40,140 bases of DNA from Hellea sp. (GTDB lineage: Bacteria; Pseudomonadota; Alphaproteobacteria; Caulobacterales; Maricaulaceae): the NCBI GenBank assembly GCA_014238285.1, contig JABABK010000030.1, forward strand, positions 1 through 40,140, given 5' to 3'. Both the position numbers and the translations under genes were made by a program. The notes below the pieces were generated by a model. It did no database searches. It saw only the letters and a program-made list of their open reading frames with translations, and was not told the origin of the DNA. Every line of letters starts with the position of its first letter. Within the stretch, counting starts at the first letter, position 1. Shown one piece after another: positions 29,482 through 38,278 of this stretch.

Positions 29482-30587
29482 TGGGTGGAAAAAGCAAAAC
29501 CACACAGACACAAGACAACTCGATTGATCCTTGGTCAAGACGCCAATATGATCAATCAGCGGGTAATGTCAGGGGATTGATCGGCTTACCTTATCAGCCA
29601 TATGAGGGCGAGCGTGTTGCTGGCTTGACGGGCGATGAGATGCAAGCCCGCGATATGTTTCGCAACCAGATGGGGGGCGGTACGGGTCTGTTGGATCAGG
29701 CCGCTAATCAGGCGATGCAAGCAGGTGGCTACAGGCCGCAGCCAATCTCCACGCAGTCATTCAAAGATGCTGATATGGCCGCTTACATGGACCCTAATAC
29801 CCAAAACGTCATTGATCAGAGTATTAAAGGTATTAACCGCGAACGCGATGCCTCAATGGGCCAAATGAATGCCGATGCTGCAAAGGCAAGCGCGTTTGGT
29901 GGATCACGCCACGGTATTGCTCAAGCTGAAACAGGGCGGGCCTATGCCGATGTAGCTGCTAAGACTGAGGCCGGACTTCGATCAGATGCGTTTAATCAGG
30001 CTGCAAGTATGTGGCAGCAAGATCAGGGACGCCAACTTAACGCCGACGTTACAAATCAGCAGATGGGTATGCAGGGCGCTCAGTTAGGATTGCAGGGCGC
30101 GGGGCTGCTTGGTCAAATCGGTCAGGGTATGCACGGCATGAACATGGATAATGCTGGAATGCTTAATCAGTTCGGTCAACAGCAACGCGGAATTGATCAG
30201 GCTAACCTTGATGCTCAATACGGCGAGCATATGATGGGCTATAATGATCGATATCGCCGCGCACAGATGGAATTAGGGCTGCTTGGCGGCACTCCAATGA
30301 TCCAAGACAGCACAGGGAGCTCGACAATGCGTCAAAGCCCTGGAATCGGTCAGATGTTAGGTATGGGCGCTCAAATCGGGTCAATGTTCCTATCAGATCG
30401 ACGCCTTAAGGCTGATATAAAACCAGTGGAGAGCGATGACGGGCGCAATTGGTATGAGTTCCGTTATTTGTGGAGTAAAGCCCGTCACGTTGGGCTTATG
30501 GCGCAAGACCTTCTTAAAACAGAGCCAAAGCGGGTGCATATCCTGCCAAGCGGCTTGATGATGGTTGATTATAAGGGGTTAGTGTAA
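29481..30587 (+). CDS. Virion/ejection protein with S74-like C-terminus
   Basis: A 368-residue protein from ATG 29481 (GGAGGCTTTA upstream). It is rich in glutamine and methionine, with a helical low-complexity middle (QQMGMQGAQLGLQGAGLLGQ). The C-terminal 65 residues (SDRRLKADIKPV, WYEFRYL, VGLMAQDLLKTEP, VDYKGL) resemble an intramolecular-chaperone (S74-type) fold or its relative. The position in the ejection-gene region suggests an internal virion protein. Confidence 0.65.
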   Translation: MGGKSKTTQTQDNSIDPWSRRQYDQSAGNVRGLIGLPYQPYEGERVAGLTGDEMQARDMFRNQMGGGTGLLDQAANQAMQAGGYRPQPISTQSFKDADMAAYMDPNTQNVIDQSIKGINRERDASMGQMNADAAKASAFGGSRHGIAQAETGRAYADVAAKTEAGLRSDAFNQAASMWQQDQGRQLNADVTNQQMGMQGAQLGLQGAGLLGQIGQGMHGMNMDNAGMLNQFGQQQRGIDQANLDAQYGEHMMGYNDRYRRAQMELGLLGGTPMIQDSTGSSTMRQSPGIGQMLGMGAQIGSMFLSDRRLKADIKPVESDDGRNWYEFRYLWSKARHVGLMAQDLLKTEPKRVHILPSGLMMVDYKGLV

Positions 30588-31831
30588 TGGCGAAAAAGCC
30601 TAATAAGTGGAAACACCGCCTTGATATTATCGGCGGTATGGCCCGCGACCTTGACTGGACAAGCGGCGGCGGTCATGCCAATGCGGCCAGAGGGCGGCAT
30701 GATGATGCTGTTGAGCAGTTTCGACAACGCCAAGCCATGAAGCAAAAGCAAAAGCTAATGCAAGCTGCTACGCAGGGTATGACGCCTCAAATGGCGGCTA
30801 TGGCGCAGCTTAATCCAGGTGCCTTTACATCCCGAAGCATTAATACGCAAATTCAAGACCCACTTGCACAGCGCGGAGCTGACAGGGCCGATATGCTTGC
30901 CCAAAACACCATGCAAAACACACAACATAATCAGGATATGAGCATTGCGGCTCAAAAATATAAAGTTGGCCGAGATCAAGTCGCGGATCAACGCTATGCT
31001 GATGAAACGACATATGGGCGGGGCCGTGATAGTATTATGGATGGGCGTTATGCTGGCGAGCAAGACTACCGCTCTACACGCGATCAAATTGGTGATAGCC
31101 AGTGGGCGGCGGGCCATCAGCTTAATCAGCAAAGAGCAAACACGGCAGCGACACAGGCAGCGAAAACAGATTTAGGAAAAACGCCAATTTATCTTCGCGG
31201 CCAAGATGGCTCAGTTAGCATTGGTCAACTCGGTAACGGCAAGATTGTTCCAGCCCAGATTGCTGATGGAATGACAATTCTTGATCCGGGTGCAAAGGCT
31301 GAGCTTCAACAGCAGGGACGATCTAGCGGCAAGATACAGGGTGAGGCCCGAGGCAATCTTCCATCTATCAGAAATAACGCGGAGCTAATGCTAAAAACCA
31401 TTGGAGACATCAAAGGCCACCCCGGAACGGCGGGAGCGGTTGGTGACTTACAGGGCCGTCAGCCAGATTGGATGCTAACGGGCGATGAGAAAGCGGCTAA
31501 TCAATTTATTAAGCAAGCGCAAGGCCAAACGTTCTTACAGGCATATGAGGCCCTTAAAGGCGGCGGCGTTATCACAGAGATTGAAGGCCTAAAAGGAGAG
31601 CAGGCATTAGCGAGACTTAACCGCGCTCAATCCGATGATGATTTTAACCGGGCGCTTTCTGATCTTGAGAGTGTCGTCACAAACGCCCTTGGTGTCGCCC
31701 ATGAAAAAGCTGGTATGGAAACTCCTCAAGCCCCACAGCAACAAAATATGCCGACAGTTGGCGCAGTTCAAGACGGTTATGAGTTTTTGGGCGGCGACCC
31801 ATCTGACCCTAATTCATGGCGCAGGCGCTAA
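30587..31831 (+). CDS. Internal virion (ejection) protein, glutamine-rich
   Basis: A 414-residue protein, glutamine- and alanine-rich, mostly helical. Three tandem-like units (QRYADETTYGRGRDS, GRYAGEQDYRSTRDQ and related) lie around residues 135-170. The C-terminus (VQDGYEFLGGDPSDPNSWRR) matches endings common in ejection proteins of such podoviruses. It likely enters the cell with the DNA. Starts 1 base inside the previous stop. Confidence 0.65.
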   Translation: MAKKPNKWKHRLDIIGGMARDLDWTSGGGHANAARGRHDDAVEQFRQRQAMKQKQKLMQAATQGMTPQMAAMAQLNPGAFTSRSINTQIQDPLAQRGADRADMLAQNTMQNTQHNQDMSIAAQKYKVGRDQVADQRYADETTYGRGRDSIMDGRYAGEQDYRSTRDQIGDSQWAAGHQLNQQRANTAATQAAKTDLGKTPIYLRGQDGSVSIGQLGNGKIVPAQIADGMTILDPGAKAELQQQGRSSGKIQGEARGNLPSIRNNAELMLKTIGDIKGHPGTAGAVGDLQGRQPDWMLTGDEKAANQFIKQAQGQTFLQAYEALKGGGVITEIEGLKGEQALARLNRAQSDDDFNRALSDLESVVTNALGVAHEKAGMETPQAPQQQNMPTVGAVQDGYEFLGGDPSDPNSWRRR

Positions 31832-32016
31832 GACTTAGCGTTTAGAATCCAGAGAAACGAAATCGCTGCACCTAAACACAGCGCGGAGCCTAAAGCGGCT
31901 GTTTCAATCGCATGAACCCATCGACCACTTGTACTGCTAAGAACCGATAGTGTCCAGAAGCCTGAAAGCACGACAGCGGTTCGAAAAATATACGAGTTTT
32001 TTAAGTCCATAGACAC
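31828..32016 (-). CDS. Two-pass membrane protein on the opposite strand within the late operon
   Basis: A 62-residue frame in the only sizeable gap of the virion block, on the opposite strand. Two hydrophobic segments are clear (FRTAVVLSGFWTLSVL and ALCLGAAISFLWIL). No strong ribosome site is seen; start at GTG 32016 or ATG 32010. It looks like a late addition (moron) between the two ejection-type genes. Convergent transcription with the virion operon implies expression in the lysogen. Role unknown. Confidence 0.5.
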   Translation of the reverse strand: MSMDLKNSYIFRTAVVLSGFWTLSVLSSTSGRWVHAIETAALGSALCLGAAISFLWILNAKS

Positions 32017-32047
32017 GTTTAGCGAACATTTCGCAGGAAATCAATAT

Positions 32048-33583
32048 ATGTCAGAACCTTGGAAAAAATACCAGCAGGGCAACGTCGCTCCGTGGGAGAA
32101 ATATGGTGGAAACGCCACTATATCGCCTCAAGATACCCCGCAAATCCATGGCGCTCAATTAGCCGGCGCTGTGCATGGGTTTAATCAGGGCGCTACATTG
32201 GGTCTTGCGGATCATGTTGAGGCGGGACTATCTTCTCTTATTCCGTCAAATTTCATGGCTGGCGGCGCTGATGTCAAATTTGGTGACTACAAAGGCAATC
32301 TTGAGAAAATCAGAGAGCGTGATGAGCTTATAGAGCAGGCCGCACCTAAAACAGCACTTGCCGCTGAAATAGGCGGTAATATTGCAGGGCTTGGAAAGGC
32401 TTATAAGGCGGGCGCTACATTCACGAAAGCACTTCCACAGGGTCTCACTAAGGCGCAGAAGTTAGCAGCTACCACGGCGGCTCTCGGAGCCGATGGCGCG
32501 GTCATTGGCGGGCTTGATGCGGCTATTAATGATAAGGATGTCGGAAAGGGCGTCAAGACGGGCGCGGCACTTGGCGCGGGTGGTAATGTTCTATTATCGA
32601 GCTTTGGGAAAATCCTATCTCCGCTATTTAAGCGCGCTCCAAAGAAAAAGCCGCCTCCAACACTGGATGAGCTAAAGCAGGTCAAGAATGAAGCCTATAA
32701 GCAGGTTGATGATGCTGGTGCAGCTTATTCACCGGAGCAGGTTCAGCAGCTATTTGCGGGAATTGCCGATGAGATACCCATGCAGGGGCTTGGCTCAGTC
32801 ACATCACGCACTCATCCAACGACCACGGCAGCAATGCGCCAAATCGGAAAAGCGGGTGATGAAACGGTTACGCTATCCGAGCTTGATAAGCTAAGACAGC
32901 TTGCAGGATCAGCACAGCCGACAAATCCAAAGGATGGCTTCTTCGCAGGCAAGATATCCAAGAATATAGATGAGTTTACAGAGGCAATGACGCCAAGTCA
33001 GGGCAGCGCTGATGCGGGCGAAAAGATACTGGCTGCAAGGTCTGCGAATAATACATTTAAGAACTCACAACTGCTTGATGACGCACTATACGGTAAAGAC
33101 CTATCAAGAGCGGCAAGCGGATCGGGCGGCAACACTGTTAATTCACAGCGCCAAGCCATAGCGGCCATTCTAAAAAGCCCTAAGAAGCGGCGCGGATTTA
33201 ACGCCGAGCAAATTGCTGAAATGGAATCCTTTGTTAAGGGTACGACGACACAAAATGCAGCGCGATTAGTCGGCAAGCTATCCCCTGAAGGCAACGGCCT
33301 GATGGCGGCTTTAGGAATTGGCGGCGCAGTTGTTAATCCAAAACTTGCGGCCCTATCTGGTGCTGGTTTTGCGTCAAAGCGATTGTCTGAAAAACTATCA
33401 CAGCAGCAGCTTGATAAGCTGGTTGGCCTTGTCCGAACAGGTCAGTCAAACCCACGTCTTGAGACAGCGATTAGCCGGGCTATGGAAAGCGATGAGGGCA
33501 TGGCGCAGCTTGCCCGTCTCTTATCCGCTAATGCCCCAACACCACACATAAGCGAACGCGCACCACGATTAGCGCAGCACTAG
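32048..33583 (+). CDS. Internal virion (ejection) protein, large
   Basis: A 511-residue protein. It opens with short repeats (PWKKYQQGN, PWEKYGGN) seen in podovirus internal proteins, then an alanine/glycine-rich helical region containing hydrophobic stretches (GAALGAGGNVLLSSFG), and a charged C-terminal part. Proteins of this position are ejected into the host and may form a DNA conduit. No lytic transglycosylase motif is visible. Confidence 0.65.
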   Translation: MSEPWKKYQQGNVAPWEKYGGNATISPQDTPQIHGAQLAGAVHGFNQGATLGLADHVEAGLSSLIPSNFMAGGADVKFGDYKGNLEKIRERDELIEQAAPKTALAAEIGGNIAGLGKAYKAGATFTKALPQGLTKAQKLAATTAALGADGAVIGGLDAAINDKDVGKGVKTGAALGAGGNVLLSSFGKILSPLFKRAPKKKPPPTLDELKQVKNEAYKQVDDAGAAYSPEQVQQLFAGIADEIPMQGLGSVTSRTHPTTTAAMRQIGKAGDETVTLSELDKLRQLAGSAQPTNPKDGFFAGKISKNIDEFTEAMTPSQGSADAGEKILAARSANNTFKNSQLLDDALYGKDLSRAASGSGGNTVNSQRQAIAAILKSPKKRRGFNAEQIAEMESFVKGTTTQNAARLVGKLSPEGNGLMAALGIGGAVVNPKLAALSGAGFASKRLSEKLSQQQLDKLVGLVRTGQSNPRLETAISRAMESDEGMAQLARLLSANAPTPHISERAPRLAQH

Positions 33584-33593
33584 GAGCATATAG

Positions 33594-35477
33594 ATGCCAG
33601 TAGCCACACCACCACTTACTTCATCCACAATAGAGCCTAGCACAATCACGCTTACAGGCGATGCCTCTGGATCGGTTGCCTATGATGGGTCAGAAGATGT
33701 AAGCTTGGAGGTAACAATAATTCCCGGTTCAAAATCTATTGGCAATGTTAGAGATAGTTTGAAATCTGGGGAAACCGTAAGCATTTACTGTGTTGGCGAT
33801 TCTATCACTTACGGGCAGCTTGACACGTCTGGAAGAGCAACAACACCTTACCCCGCTAGGCTTCAAGAGTATTTACGCGAATATGACAATGATGAACTTG
33901 CAACCATTACAAATACAGGTGTTAGCGGCAGGCAGTCATCTGCTATTTTGAACAACCTTCAAACCGAAGTCATCGATAACGATCCAGACTTAGTGATTTA
34001 TAACGCTGGCACGAATGACAGCCGCGAGGCAAACAATGTTACTGTTTCTCAGTTCCGAGAAAACGTTGACGCAACGCTTCAAATGTTAGCTGACAACGAC
34101 ATTCCCGTCATTGTGCTTGGTATTACCCCGCGAGCAAAGGAAAACCTCTCAGAGAATGGCGAAAAGCGCCGCTATCTGATGGCTGACGAGCTTCATGCAG
34201 CAGCGGCACAGGCGGGCGCTCCTTATATCGACACTTATAGCGACTTAATGGATATTTATAAGTCAGGCGGGCATGGCTGGAAAGAGGTTTCAAGTGATGG
34301 TTCGCATTATTCGCAAAAGGGGTATGATTTAATAGCGGGGTCTGTTTTTCGTGCCATCTTTGCTTATGAGGATATAGCGCTAAAGGCAGGGCAAAAAATG
34401 CCACTTTGGTCTCAAATCCTTGAGCAAGACTTGGCGTCTGACGCAAGCTATTCTGTGACAGGCGATTACGATGAGGCCATAAAACTGACTGCCGAAGTGA
34501 GAATATGGTTCTGGTATGTTGGGCGCGAAGCTGACCTCGTTATTCACACTACGATTGACAATTCAAATAATACGACACAGTCGGTTGTGGTGGTTAATAC
34601 GTCCATAACCGGAGCTACAGGGTCAACATATTCTTTATCTCCACCCACAACGACAACAGCCGGAACTTATTATATTTCGGGATACCCGATTGTCACTGAA
34701 AAGGTTGTTCCTGGCTTAAATATCATTACGCTTGCGCCCGGTGACATTGATTGCCGCCTAGAGGCCATTAGCATATTGGAGCACAATGCCTCCTATTATA
34801 TGATGCCTAGCGTTGATGATGAGATAAATGATACGGCGGGAGAAATTCACACGGCGGCGGTGCTGCATCAAAGTGATGATGCAAGTAAAGCGCTTTTAAG
34901 TAGCCCGGTAGTATTATCCGGCGTAATTAAACCTCGAGAAATTGTCTCTACGATTTTCCCCTCTGGACGTGGCCAGACATATCGTCTCAGAATCAGGGGA
35001 ACGCTGACAAAAGATACAACAATTATGTTTGGTCAGAAAATCGACGATAGCGGGCCTGATCTTGCTTGGCAGCTAGATTTTGGTTTCACGAATTTTGAAC
35101 TCAAGGCATATGCACGAAGCGCAACACAAGTGCTTGTCTCAACGCCGCGAACGACTGTTTTTCCGAGCGGGTGGGATAATGCCGGAACTGATGTTTATAT
35201 TGATATTAAGTCAACTCCTAGTGGGTTTGCCTTATGGATCAACAGCTATCCCTTCGCAGTCGTGACGGTTCCTCTAGGTATCGGGCCTATTGTAGTGGTA
35301 CAAACGCAAACGACAGGTGTTCGAATTATTATTGATCAGGTCTATGAGCGAGGGCCAGCTTGCGCAGATACGGATAACGACGCCTGCGAGCAATGGATCG
35401 ATTGGTCAGCGAGTCCGCCTGTTAAAAAGATTGTGTCGGGTGATGGCGCTACAGTCTACAGCGTAACGCCAGTATAA
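33594..35477 (+). CDS. Tailspike with SGNH/GDSL esterase domain
   Basis: A 627-residue receptor-binding protein. Residues 1-50 resemble fibre anchors (TITLTGDASGSVAYDGSED). Residues 60-250 are an SGNH hydrolase: Ser70 in VGDSITYG, a block II glycine in NTGVSGR, Asn141 in NAGTNDS, and Asp235/His238 in DGSHYSQKGY. All four SGNH positions are present, so it is probably active, removing acetyl groups from host glycan. The rest (300-627) is beta-rich, a probable trimeric binding part. Pairs logically with the lipoprotein esterase at 6934-7644. Confidence 0.88.
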   Translation: MPVATPPLTSSTIEPSTITLTGDASGSVAYDGSEDVSLEVTIIPGSKSIGNVRDSLKSGETVSIYCVGDSITYGQLDTSGRATTPYPARLQEYLREYDNDELATITNTGVSGRQSSAILNNLQTEVIDNDPDLVIYNAGTNDSREANNVTVSQFRENVDATLQMLADNDIPVIVLGITPRAKENLSENGEKRRYLMADELHAAAAQAGAPYIDTYSDLMDIYKSGGHGWKEVSSDGSHYSQKGYDLIAGSVFRAIFAYEDIALKAGQKMPLWSQILEQDLASDASYSVTGDYDEAIKLTAEVRIWFWYVGREADLVIHTTIDNSNNTTQSVVVVNTSITGATGSTYSLSPPTTTTAGTYYISGYPIVTEKVVPGLNIITLAPGDIDCRLEAISILEHNASYYMMPSVDDEINDTAGEIHTAAVLHQSDDASKALLSSPVVLSGVIKPREIVSTIFPSGRGQTYRLRIRGTLTKDTTIMFGQKIDDSGPDLAWQLDFGFTNFELKAYARSATQVLVSTPRTTVFPSGWDNAGTDVYIDIKSTPSGFALWINSYPFAVVTVPLGIGPIVVVQTQTTGVRIIIDQVYERGPACADTDNDACEQWIDWSASPPVKKIVSGDGATVYSVTPV

Positions 35478-35525
35478 TGAATAACGAAGTCACAGGTCAA
35501 CTCGCACACAGTTAAAGGAATTATT

Positions 35526-35753
35526 ATGTTGCCTGTGAGCGATTTTACAGGTGAGTTTGGAGGATATCTTGCTGTTGCATTTGCAATGGGCTGTCTGGCC
35601 ACTCACACCTATTACAAGGCTTCTATAAAAGAGATAAAGGCCGACCGAGACGCAGCCAATGAGGCGAAGAAAGCTGCCGAGAGCGAGCTTAAACAAACTT
35701 ATATCGATCAAATTGCAAGACTAAGAGAATTTATAGGCCATCAAGGTGCATAG
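35526..35753 (+). CDS. Rz-like or spanin-type membrane protein
   Basis: A 75-residue protein: one transmembrane helix (YLAVAFAMGCLATHTYY) followed by a coiled coil (RDAANEAKKAAESELKQ). This matches an inner-membrane spanin (Rz-like) layout, though it is short. AAAGGAATTATT precedes the ATG. The gene is upstream of other lysis candidates. An outer-membrane spanin partner is not obvious. Confidence 0.55.
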   Translation: MLPVSDFTGEFGGYLAVAFAMGCLATHTYYKASIKEIKADRDAANEAKKAAESELKQTYIDQIARLREFIGHQGA

Positions 35754-35763
35754 GTTATTAAAA

Positions 35764-35910
35764 ATGTTTAAAAAGTCGAAGCTAAAAACCGAACAAGACG
35801 CCGAACTTGAGCAATTAAGGATAGCGCATGATGAAGTCCTTACGGCGGCAATAACTAAGGCTAGCAGTCATGACCTTATCGCAGAGCTTCAGGAATGCCT
35901 TCGGCAATAA
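35764..35910 (+). CDS. Small helical ORF
   Basis: A 48-residue ORF: MFKKSKLKTEQDAELEQLRI and on, charged and helical without a hydrophobic segment. Ten bases after the spanin-like gene. Possibly a lysis-cassette accessory. Not recognised. Confidence 0.5.
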   Translation: MFKKSKLKTEQDAELEQLRIAHDEVLTAAITKASSHDLIAELQECLRQ

Positions 35911-35967
35911 ATTAACCTTGATTTAACTGAATCAGCAAACCGAGACATCTTACAAAGGAGAGTCTCG

Positions 35968-36285
35968 ATGAATTTTCAACAGGAGATCATAATGGCAAAA
36001 GAGCAAAACCTAGCCAAGCTGTTGCTTAACACTGAAAAAAGATTGAATGTTGTGGCCAATCAAACCGCTCGGCTATACCGAGAGGGAGCTTCATTTGCTC
36101 GTAATAAAGATGTTAGCGAAACCCGCATTATGCAAGACAGCGTGAACCTACTGAAGGCGCAGGGCGCGTTAGGAGAGGCCATGGCGTTTCTCTCAGCGGC
36201 TCATGCTGATTTGTTTACTTTGGCGGGAGCTCTTGATATAGATGTAAAGCCGCTCGGCCCGGGCGATAAGGGCCAGCCTATTTAA
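35968..36285 (+). CDS. Hypothetical small phage protein
   Basis: A 105-residue helical protein starting at ATG 35968 with AAAGGAG; a second ATG at 35992 also has AGGAG and may be used too (MAKEQNLAKLL). The central part (YREGASFARNKDVSETRIMQ) and FLSAAHADLFTLAGAL are helices. The dual start is reminiscent of holin or antiholin pairs, but no membrane segment is present. Role unknown. Confidence 0.55.
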   Translation: MNFQQEIIMAKEQNLAKLLLNTEKRLNVVANQTARLYREGASFARNKDVSETRIMQDSVNLLKAQGALGEAMAFLSAAHADLFTLAGALDIDVKPLGPGDKGQPI

Positions 36286-36294
36286 GGAGAAATA

Positions 36295-36735
36295 TTGCCT
36301 GATACATTTTGGGGATATCTACCAATAATTCCATTGGTGCTGGCGCTTCCTTTCGTGTGGAAAAAAAGCCGGAAAAACCATATCTTATATTTAATGATGG
36401 TGATTTATTACCCTGTTTATCTTATCGGGCAAGACTTATTGGGAACGTATAACCCGGCTATATTGAGCGCCGGAATGTCGATGGCAATCGTGTATTTCTC
36501 TAACAGGTTAGCTGAAAGCGGTGAGCTTTTGACATTGTCGGTTTCGATTATTTTGTTACTTTCTAGTGTTACAGATATAGTGTTTATTGCGATACTTCAG
36601 CCGTTAGGTGATATGCGTTTTATATGGCCTTATCAGCATTTTGGCGGAATGTGCTTTTGGGCAGTTTGTTACTGCCTCGCTAAATTCGAAAGCGGGGAAA
36701 CATGGTCAGATTATCAGACACGGGGCACGCCCTAA
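36295..36735 (+). CDS. Multi-pass membrane protein with TTG start, holin-like candidate
   Basis: A 146-residue protein with TTG start, supported by AAGGAGAAATA directly upstream. About four hydrophobic segments (LPIIPLVLALPFVW, LMMVIYYPVYLI, AILSAGMSMAIVYF, LSVSIILLLSS, then another near GMCFWAVCYCLA). Location near the endolysin suggests a membrane role in lysis or exclusion. Not a recognised holin family. Confidence 0.6.
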   Translation: MPDTFWGYLPIIPLVLALPFVWKKSRKNHILYLMMVIYYPVYLIGQDLLGTYNPAILSAGMSMAIVYFSNRLAESGELLTLSVSIILLLSSVTDIVFIAILQPLGDMRFIWPYQHFGGMCFWAVCYCLAKFESGETWSDYQTRGTP

Positions 36736-36911
36736 ACTCCCTAGCGATTATAACATCAATTCAGTTTCCAGACCTTAAGGCGATTTGCTTTGTATTAGTG
36801 CTGAGTGTGTACGCTGCATTTTTGGTTCAAAATATTTTTCAAATACACAAAATAAACCACAAAGCCAAGATAACTGAGGCCATGAAAGAGCGACCTGATC
36901 GCCTGAACTAA
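36702..36911 (+). CDS. Single-pass membrane protein
   Basis: A 69-residue protein overlapping the previous gene by 34 bases. One transmembrane helix (LKAICFVLVLSVYAAFLV) and a basic C-terminal tail (KINHKAKITEAMKERPDR). Fits a small lysis-accessory protein. Not recognised. Confidence 0.5.
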   Translation: MVRLSDTGHALNSLAIITSIQFPDLKAICFVLVLSVYAAFLVQNIFQIHKINHKAKITEAMKERPDRLN

Positions 36912-36967
36912 TTTTCCCATTAGGGTTTATGCGCAGATGCCCGCTTGGCGTCAAAGAAAGTAGCCTT

Positions 36968-37180
36968 ATGTTTTGGTATATCCTAGCCCTCTGTTCACCA
37001 GAGGACACAACCTCATGCGCCATTATCAACCATCCAATAGAATTTGAGACACAGTTTGATTGTGTTGAGTTCGCTCAAGACTTTGGGCTTAAGACGGATA
37101 TTGAAGGGGTTGTCGTGCGGGATATGTGCTTGTCGGAAGCGGAGCTTAAAGAGTTGGGGTACTCTGTAGAGTCCGTATGA
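36968..37180 (+). CDS. Small protein upstream of the endolysin
   Basis: A 70-residue protein from ATG 36968 (MFWYILALCSPEDTTSC); an earlier in-frame ATG at 36929 has a poor ribosome site. The opening hydrophobic run is short; four cysteines (CSPEDTTSC, DCVEF, MCLSE) suggest disulphides, hence possible periplasmic export. Coupled to the endolysin by an ATGA overlap. Confidence 0.55.
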   Translation: MFWYILALCSPEDTTSCAIINHPIEFETQFDCVEFAQDFGLKTDIEGVVVRDMCLSEAELKELGYSVESV

Positions 37181-37578
37181 TCTATCGTCATTGGTCGCTT
37201 GCGCCATGGGATTCATCTCGCTGGCCCAATTTTCACCCGTCAGAATTTGCGTGTAAGTGCTCAGGCGAGTATTATCACTGGCCGGACTTTCTGGATCGCC
37301 TACAGGCCGCGAGAACGGCTCTAGGAGTCCCTTTTCGAATTAATAGCGGTCACAGGTCATATTACTACAATATGATTGTGGGAGGTGCGCCTGCAAGCCA
37401 GCATTTACATCTAGCTGTTGATATTTCCCTAGAAAGTCACGACAAAGAACTATTACGCATGGCCCTGCGCGAAGCTGGGTTTAAGGGCTTCGGATATTAT
37501 AATTCATTCATTCACGTTGATCTAGGGCGTCCGCGCTTCTGGTTCGGAAAAGGAGCGAAAGCATCATGGCAGGTTTAG
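37177..37578 (+). CDS. Endolysin, M15-type D-Ala-D-Ala peptidase
   Basis: A 133-residue single-domain M15 metallopeptidase. Family motifs: NSGHRS (56-61), SQHLHLAVD (74-82) giving zinc ligands His76 and Asp82, and FIHVDLG (111-117) giving His113. It would cut peptidoglycan peptide cross-links at lysis. No signal peptide, so a holin is needed; the next gene is the best candidate. Overlaps both neighbours. Confidence 0.88.
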   Translation: MIYRHWSLAPWDSSRWPNFHPSEFACKCSGEYYHWPDFLDRLQAARTALGVPFRINSGHRSYYYNMIVGGAPASQHLHLAVDISLESHDKELLRMALREAGFKGFGYYNSFIHVDLGRPRFWFGKGAKASWQV

Positions 37579-38075
37579 GATTAATATTAGGGTTAGCCGG
37601 CTCTATATCGACTAAGGTTTTTGGTATCTTCGAAAAACGCGAAGAACGTAAGATGCGTGAGGCTGAATTAGCCCATGAAGTCAATCGCTGGTCATTTGAA
37701 AAAGAGATGTTCACACTGCAAAGCCAGCAAGCTGTTGCCGAGACTGAACAAGAAGCGTTTCTAACGACTGTACGCGGCTCATATGATGGACTTCAGGCAT
37801 CACTCGAACAACAGACAAAGGCGCTTCAGGGTACGTCTAAGTGGGTTAAAAACACGGTTTCAATGATGCGTCCGGTGATGACCTCCACATTTGTCGCTGT
37901 GTTAGTGTATAATGCGATTTGGGAGGCTTCTGGTGACTATCGTGCGGCGGCGTTAATGGCATCTATCGAGCTTGCTATGATGTCAGTTGCATGGTGGTTT
38001 GGTGATAGATCCACAAAGCGCGTTGTTGAGAGTATGCGCGGCGGTCATATTAGGGCAGCCGGTGGAGATTTTTAA
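37566..38075 (+). CDS. Putative holin (GTA-holin-like) with long coiled coil
   Basis: A 169-residue protein overlapping the endolysin by 13 bases. N-terminal hydrophobic stretch (GLGLILGLAGSIS), long charged coil (residues 20-95), and two C-terminal hydrophobic segments (TSTFVAVLVYNAIW and ALMASIELAMMSVAWW) followed by FGDRSTKR. The end resembles the GTA-type three-segment holin family. It likely releases the endolysin. Confidence 0.65.
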   Translation: MAGLGLILGLAGSISTKVFGIFEKREERKMREAELAHEVNRWSFEKEMFTLQSQQAVAETEQEAFLTTVRGSYDGLQASLEQQTKALQGTSKWVKNTVSMMRPVMTSTFVAVLVYNAIWEASGDYRAAALMASIELAMMSVAWWFGDRSTKRVVESMRGGHIRAAGGDF

Positions 38076-38119
38076 CCACCCCCACATTATTATGGCGGTT
38101 ATCCCCTAGAAATACGTAA

Positions 38120-38148
38120 TTGACAATCTAATTTAATGGGACTATATT
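38120..38148 (+). promoter_or_regulatory. Near-consensus sigma70 promoter of the accessory region
   Basis: TTGACA (38120-38125), 17-base spacer, TATATT (38143-38148): a very good sigma70 promoter, free of the TTCCAC operator. Predicted start near 38155 leads into the ORF at 38180. It marks the beginning of independently expressed cargo past the lysis genes. Confidence 0.8.
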
Positions 38149-38179
38149 CCTACTGAGCAATTTAACAAATGGATATTGT

Positions 38180-38278
38180 ATGACGGATTTAGAGATTCGA
38201 CTAAAGTGCGCAGAGTTGTCGGAGGGCTGCCTTGATAAGGCGCAAGCGATTTATGAGTTTGTAACGACTAAGAAGTGA
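38180..38278 (+). CDS. Tiny ORF behind the accessory promoter
   Basis: A 32-residue ORF: MTDLEIRLKCAELSEGCLDK and on. Similar short proteins with RLKCAEL openings occur in phage lysis regions. No ribosome site is strong; ATG is about 25 bases after the predicted start of transcription. Its end overlaps the end of the minus-strand gene at 38268. Likely real, role unknown. Confidence 0.5.
   Translation: MTDLEIRLKCAELSEGCLDKAQAIYEFVTTKK

Noticed and set aside
16786-35477. Search for tail tape-measure, sheath or baseplate genes
   Set aside because: None found; the gene set and sizes fit a short-tailed phage, so the absence is expected and not a gap in the sequence.
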